Assembly (NCBI RefSeq): GCF_004330295.1
Contig: NZ_SJOJ01000001.1
Location: forward strand, 248,001 to 312,000
Origin: Rahnella victoriana
GTDB taxonomy: Bacteria; Pseudomonadota; Gammaproteobacteria; Enterobacterales; Enterobacteriaceae
DNA length: 64,000 nucleotides
Direction: 5' to 3'
Shown here in pieces: positions 59,276 through 64,000 of the stretch. Both the position numbers and the translations under genes were made by a program. Positions within the stretch are counted from its first letter, which is position 1, and each line of letters starts with the position of its first letter. Below the pieces are notes generated by a model, which saw only the letters and a program-made list of their open reading frames with translations, was not told the DNA's origin and searched no databases.

Positions 59276-60427
59276 TTAAGACCTGGCTGGCTGTTCGTGG
59301 GCAGAAACAACATCACCCGGTTTGACTTTTTGTACGCCGGACACCACCACGCGCTCGCCCGCCGCCAGTCCTGACAGCACCTGCCACTGATCGCCAAAGG
59401 CTTTGCCTGTGATGACATTTTTCAGTGCCACTTTGTTATCCGTGCCAACCACCAGCGCCGTCGCATCTCCCCGCGGGTTGCGGGTAATCGCCACCTGTGG
59501 CACCAGTAACGCCGACGGAGCAACGCCCTCTTCAAGCCGCGCACGCACGAACATTCCCGGCAATAACCGGTACTGAGGGTTCGGGATCAGCGCGCGCAAG
59601 GTGATGGAGCCGGTGGTTTCGTCCACCGTCACGTCGGAGAATTCCAGCGAACCTTTCGGCGCATACGCGCTGCCGTCAGAGAGCAGCACGGTAACTTCAG
59701 CTTTGCCTTCCACCTGACGCAGCTGGCCGCCGGACATTTCCTGACGCAGACGCAGGAATTCATCCCCCGACTGCGTGACATCGACATACAAGGTATCGAG
59801 CTGCTGAACCGTCGCCAGCGCCGTGGTTTGGGCGTTTTGCACCAGCGCGCCTTCGGTGACGGAGGAGCGGCCAATACGCCCGGAAATCGGTGACGTCACA
59901 CGGGTATAACCCAGATTGATACGCGCGGATTTCACCGCCGCTTTTGCGGCAACCATTGCCGCCTGCGCCTGTTGCGCCGTGGCCTGCGCCTGATCGAAAT
60001 CCTGCTGACTGATGTAATGCGTGCCGGTCAGCGGACGGTAACGGTTCACCGTGGTGACGGCGATGCGCGCACTGGCTTCAGCCTGTGCCAGTGCGCCCAG
60101 CGCGTTATCCAGCGTCGCCTGATAGGGCGCGGGATCAATCTGGTACAACGCCTGTCCGGCAGTCACATCGCTGCCTTCGGTGAAAAGACGTTTTTGTATG
60201 ATGCCGGAGACCTGCGGGCGCACTTCTGCCACCCGCAGCGCCGAGGTTCTGCCCGGCAATTCGGAGGTCATATTCAGCGGTGCGGTGCTGAGTTTCACGA
60301 CATTGACGTCAGGTAATGCAGGCTGGCCCGACGCGGCGTTTTTACCGCTGTCACAGCCGGCAAACACTACACTCCCGGATAAAAGACAAAGCACTGCCAA
60401 AGGCCTGATGCGCCCCAAATTATTCAT
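59276..60427 (-). CDS. RND efflux membrane-fusion lipoprotein, AcrA type
   Basis: 383-residue periplasmic adaptor. Lipoprotein signal with lipobox FAGC, then lipoyl-like halves, a coiled-coil hairpin (about 95-165) and beta-barrel domain. The start at 60427 has GAGGTGG upstream and matches the family; the frame opens further to 60463. Operon with the AcrB-type gene, next to a RamA-like activator. Confidence 0.93.
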   Translation of the reverse strand: MNNLGRIRPLAVLCLLSGSVVFAGCDSGKNAASGQPALPDVNVVKLSTAPLNMTSELPGRTSALRVAEVRPQVSGIIQKRLFTEGSDVTAGQALYQIDPAPYQATLDNALGALAQAEASARIAVTTVNRYRPLTGTHYISQQDFDQAQATAQQAQAAMVAAKAAVKSARINLGYTRVTSPISGRIGRSSVTEGALVQNAQTTALATVQQLDTLYVDVTQSGDEFLRLRQEMSGGQLRQVEGKAEVTVLLSDGSAYAPKGSLEFSDVTVDETTGSITLRALIPNPQYRLLPGMFVRARLEEGVAPSALLVPQVAITRNPRGDATALVVGTDNKVALKNVITGKAFGDQWQVLSGLAAGERVVVSGVQKVKPGDVVSAHEQPARS

Positions 60428-60523
60428 GGTTTCCCACCTCAATATTCCCATCTGGTTATTCACTCAATCAGTGAATTTGCGTTAAATAAAAACAAAATCA
60501 AAAAGTACGTCAGTAATTAATCA

Positions 60524-60859
60524 TTACGCAGGTTGTGACTGATGCATTCTGCGATATGCCTGCGGCGGCAAATGGTATTTGCGCGAAAAGGTGCGGGAAA
60601 AAGATTGTTGCGAGTCGTACCCGTACTTAAAGGAAATATCAATTACCGCATTTTTTGTGTGGAGAAGTTCATTCGCCGCTAATTCGAGTTTTCTGTCGCG
60701 AATATAATTGCCCAGCGTTTCACCGATGACCTGCTGAAACATTCTTTGTAAATGCCATTTTGAATAGCCTGATTTTTCAGCAACATCGCTGATTTTCAAC
60801 GGCTTATCAATATGTTCATCTATCCACCCGATCAGGGAGTCAATAACGTCTTTATGCAT
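60524..60859 (-). CDS. AraC-family activator, RamA/SoxS/MarA-like
   Basis: 111 residues, only the DNA-binding half of the AraC family, like MarA, SoxS and RamA. Two helix-turn-helix motifs: ISDVAEKSGYSKWHLQRMF and the second around ISFKYGYDSQQSFSRTF. Start ATG 60859, or GTG 60862, after GAGGA. Upstream of the acrAB-like genes on the same strand, so a local activator of the pump is likely. Confidence 0.9.
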   Translation of the reverse strand: MHKDVIDSLIGWIDEHIDKPLKISDVAEKSGYSKWHLQRMFQQVIGETLGNYIRDRKLELAANELLHTKNAVIDISFKYGYDSQQSFSRTFSRKYHLPPQAYRRMHQSQPA

Positions 60860-62081
<1,222 letters not shown>

Positions 62082-62211
62082 CGATCACTATTTGATCAAA
62101 ATCCCCAAAAAGTGTGCTGATACTTATTTCAGGAAGATAATTAATTGATTTAGATTACATTGTGTTTCATGCTGTGCGCACTTTAAGAAATATTGTACTT
62201 TTTGCATTTGC

Positions 62212-62236
62212 AGCCCGCCTGGAGCGGGCTTTTTTA
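62212..62236 (+). terminator. Intrinsic terminator
   Basis: AGCCCGC and GCGGGCT pair around CTGGA, followed by six T. It lies 130 bp after the LysR gene, farther than usual. Confidence 0.85.
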
Positions 62237-62281
62237 TGTCTTGTTTCTCAAAGCATGAATATTTTTTGATTAGGAATTTCT

Positions 62282-62827
62282 TTAGCGAATGACGCGACAG
62301 GGATTGCCGCAGGCCACCGCCCCCGCCGGAACGGATCGCGTGACCACGCTGCCTGCCCCGACAGTACAGCCATCACCCAGAGTGACGCCCGGCAGAATGA
62401 TACACCCTCCGCCGATCCAGACATCGTTACCGACAGTCACCGGCCGCGCGCTGCCGATATGTTCACGACGTATCTCAATATCCAGCGGATGTTGCGCCGT
62501 ATAAATTTGCACATCGGGGCCAATAAAAACGTTATTGCCTATCGTGACCGGCGCGCAATCGAGTAAGACAAAGTTAAAATTAACAAAAACATTATTTCCG
62601 AGCACGGTATTGATACCGTAATCAATGCGCATGCCTTTTTCAAAATGCACATTACTGCCCACCTGACCAAATATTTTTCTGATCAGTGCGTCCTTTTCTG
62701 CGGTTTGTCGTGCGCTCAGCGCATTAAACGCATCCACTTTATCGCGGGTCTGATAACGAATTTCACGTAATTCCTCATCATTGATCTGATAATCCAGCCC
62801 GCTGGTCATTTTCGTTAGCTCACGCAT
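62282..62827 (-). CDS. Sugar O-acetyltransferase (maltose acetyltransferase family)
   Basis: 181 residues. N-terminal maltose-acetyltransferase domain followed by a left-handed beta helix of hexapeptide repeats (IGNNVFIGPDVQIYTAQHPLD...VGNDVWIGGG). The catalytic His is in TAQHPLD. Convergent with the LysR gene. Sugar substrate unknown. Confidence 0.9.
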   Translation of the reverse strand: MRELTKMTSGLDYQINDEELREIRYQTRDKVDAFNALSARQTAEKDALIRKIFGQVGSNVHFEKGMRIDYGINTVLGNNVFVNFNFVLLDCAPVTIGNNVFIGPDVQIYTAQHPLDIEIRREHIGSARPVTVGNDVWIGGGCIILPGVTLGDGCTVGAGSVVTRSVPAGAVACGNPCRVIR

Positions 62828-63327
62828 ATACCGCTCCCTGATGATTGTTTGCTTTGCGGATAACCATTGTTCCGCACTTACTGCCCGATATCGCGCAGCT
62901 TCTTCCCTGCCGCGCCGATATTGTCCATCAACGTCAGAAAAGTTGCGCCGATCATCATAGTAAAGATCCCGTTGGTGGTGGTCGAGCAGGTGATATCAAA
63001 ATCGCGACGTTGTAACGGCTGGATTTCAGAACATAGGATCCACACCACCGGCGCGGCGCTCATCATCGCCGCAAATGACCCTGGTATTTTTCAGCGGATA
63101 CTCCGCCATTTTTGCCACATCGATTGCTTTTATACTGCTCTTTGCGAGACGTCTTCCAGATCTGAATACAACTCCCTGTAAATGCATCCAGCCTGTTTCT
63201 TTGTTCCGGCGGCAGGAATAAAGTCTCCTTGCTGCGGCAAAATCCGCAGCCGGAATTAGCGTTCCGAAAGACATAACTAGGCGACATTGTGTAATAATGC
63301 CGCGCACTTTGATTCACTCTAAATAAT
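62828..63327 (-). other. Gene-poor region with two orphan reading frames
   Basis: Minus-strand frames at 62878-63066 and 63026-63307 overlap in different frames and neither has a good ribosome binding site. The first encodes two hydrophobic stretches. They could be a decayed gene, but I recognise no family. No other element seen. Confidence 0.35.
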
Positions 63328-63407
63328 GGTGGCTCAGGTGGGGGCTTCGAAAGAAGCACCGGTTTTCCTAGTGTGTCCGGTACGCTAACCCCGTCTGAGC
63401 TGCCACC
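63328..63407 (+). ncRNA. Branched structured leader RNA (candidate cis-regulator)
   Basis: The 80 nt before a small gene fold into nested perfect stems: outer GGTGG/CCACC plus CTCAG/CTGAG; GGGG (63340-63343)/CCCC (63389-63392); hairpin GCTTC-GAAA-GAAGC (63344-63357); hairpin ACCGG/CCGGT (63358-63362 and 63377-63381). ACGCTAA is left single-stranded. Strong, compact multi-branch architecture typical of conserved regulatory RNA. I cannot name a family. Confidence 0.6.
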
Positions 63408-63458
63408 CAAGTTTAGCGTCTTGTGTTGCAGTCATTTAATCATCTAGGAGCTTTTAAA

Positions 63459-63785
63459 ATGACGAACACCGAAACTGCATTAACAGAAAACTCAATTACC
63501 GTCTTCCGCTCACTGATCGCAGAGCTGGAATTCAGTCACTTTGAAGATGCCCAGCTTTACGATCTCAGCGCGCTGGCCTCAGACTCTGCCGAAGGATTGT
63601 GTCATGGTCTGCTTTGCCTGAGCGAAGGGCTGGAGAATGGCGAGATCGTCCCGCCGGAAGGTATCCCGCAGATCAGCGCCTATCTCAAGGCGACCGCGCA
63701 TTTAGTGCCGGTGCTGTTTGAGCTGAGTGAACGGGCGAATGACGGGCTGGCAAAAGGCAGAGCACCGTCTGTTTTCACCCTGTAA
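63459..63785 (+). CDS. Hypothetical acidic protein, 108 residues
   Basis: Starts at ATG 63459 with AGGAG eight bases upstream. A mostly helical acidic protein (SVTVFRSL-like, AQLYDLSALASDSAEGLCHGLLCLSEGLENGE). No signal peptide or motif that I recognise. Preceded by the branched leader RNA 50 bp upstream, which may control it. Confidence 0.75.
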   Translation: MTNTETALTENSITVFRSLIAELEFSHFEDAQLYDLSALASDSAEGLCHGLLCLSEGLENGEIVPPEGIPQISAYLKATAHLVPVLFELSERANDGLAKGRAPSVFTL

Positions 63786-63816
63786 GCGTCACGGTCAGCA
63801 TGAAGGCAGGAACAGG

Positions 63817-64000
63817 CTATTCCTGTCTTCGCTTCATACCCTTCCCCGCCAGCACCGCCGCCATTACCATAAACAAATGGCCTTCCGCTGAATCGAGCAG
63901 GAAGGCGTTGAATAAGTGGCAGGCCATATAGGCACTGAGTACCGCGATCATCAGGTTGCGGATGGCGACCGGCTGCCGCCAGGCTTCGCGGTAGCAATAC
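63817..64000 (-). CDS. C-terminal end of a probable O-antigen ligase
   Basis: Only the last 61 codons are in the window (stop 63817-63819). The segment has a hydrophobic helix (LMIAVLSAYMACHLF), then NAFLLDSAEGHLFM and a basic end (GKGMKRRQE). This fits the C-terminus of WaaL/Wzy-type O-antigen ligase family membrane proteins. The start lies beyond the window. Confidence 0.5.
   Translation of the reverse strand, partial: YCYREAWRQPVAIRNLMIAVLSAYMACHLFNAFLLDSAEGHLFMVMAAVLAGKGMKRRQE

Noticed and set aside
63063-63410. Minus-strand frame of 115 codons across the leader RNA
   Set aside because: Reads through the structured leader on the opposite strand; no ribosome binding site or family similarity. 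Its apparent continuity follows from the GC-rich stems.

Overview
The window is chromosomal DNA from a gamma-proteobacterium of the order Enterobacterales. From position 1 to about 36 kb it keeps the familiar enterobacterial order nagE / nagBACD / asnB / tRNAs / ubiF / miaB / ybeZYX-lnt / gltIJKL / ybeL / leuS-lptE-holA-nadD / rsfS-rlmH-mrdAB-rlpA / dacA / ybeD-lipB / ybeF / lipA / tatE. The proteins are close to their E. coli counterparts in length and motifs. Differences (no cobC, a five-gene tRNA cluster, expanded accessory genes) suggest a Yersiniaceae-type genome such as Rahnella or a relative. That genus guess is inference only.

Region by region. 1-6.4 kb: N-acetylglucosamine uptake and catabolism, divergent nagE and nagBACD, with two NagC operators and a CRP site between them. 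6.4-9.2 kb: asnB and a Met-Leu-Gln-Met-Gln tRNA operon. 9.2-16.5 kb: ubiquinone synthesis (ubiF), tRNA modification (miaB), the RNA/ribosome maturation operon ybeZ-ybeY-ybeX and apolipoprotein N-acyltransferase (lnt). 16.5-20.1 kb: glutamate/aspartate ABC transporter gltIJKL, preceded by a near-perfect sigma-54 promoter and two NtrC-like boxes. 20.1-36.2 kb: leuS operon, cell-elongation genes (mrdA, mrdB, rlpA, dacA), lipoate genes and tatE.

36-47 kb: the segment that in E. coli holds only tatE-ybeM-crcB-cspE is enlarged. It gains a MASE2-GGDEF diguanylate cyclase; a five-gene operon (decarboxylase/binding-protein-like gene, ybeM-type amidase, polar amino-acid ABC transporter) with a divergent MocR-type regulator; an acetyltransferase; a 30-residue membrane microprotein behind a hairpin that covers its ribosome binding site; and a TetR-Bcr/CflA efflux pair.

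47-64 kb: accessory genes. These include a DUF2076 protein, a stand-alone Fur-box iron-siderophore binding protein, an S9 peptidase, a Ppx/GppA-type protein with a signal peptide, two cupins, a small lipoprotein, a second GGDEF protein whose metal and I-site residues are altered, a RamA/SoxS-like activator beside an AcrAB-type RND pump, a LysR regulator, a sugar O-acetyltransferase, a small orphan gene behind an approximately 80-nt leader that folds into a branched RNA, and the end of a probable O-antigen ligase.

The strongest candidates for something undescribed are the branched leader RNA at 63328-63407, the hairpin-gated microprotein at 44708-44835, the expanded ybeM locus at 37540-43746, and the exported Ppx/GppA homologue at 51712-52725. 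No prophage, insertion sequence or CRISPR array was found.
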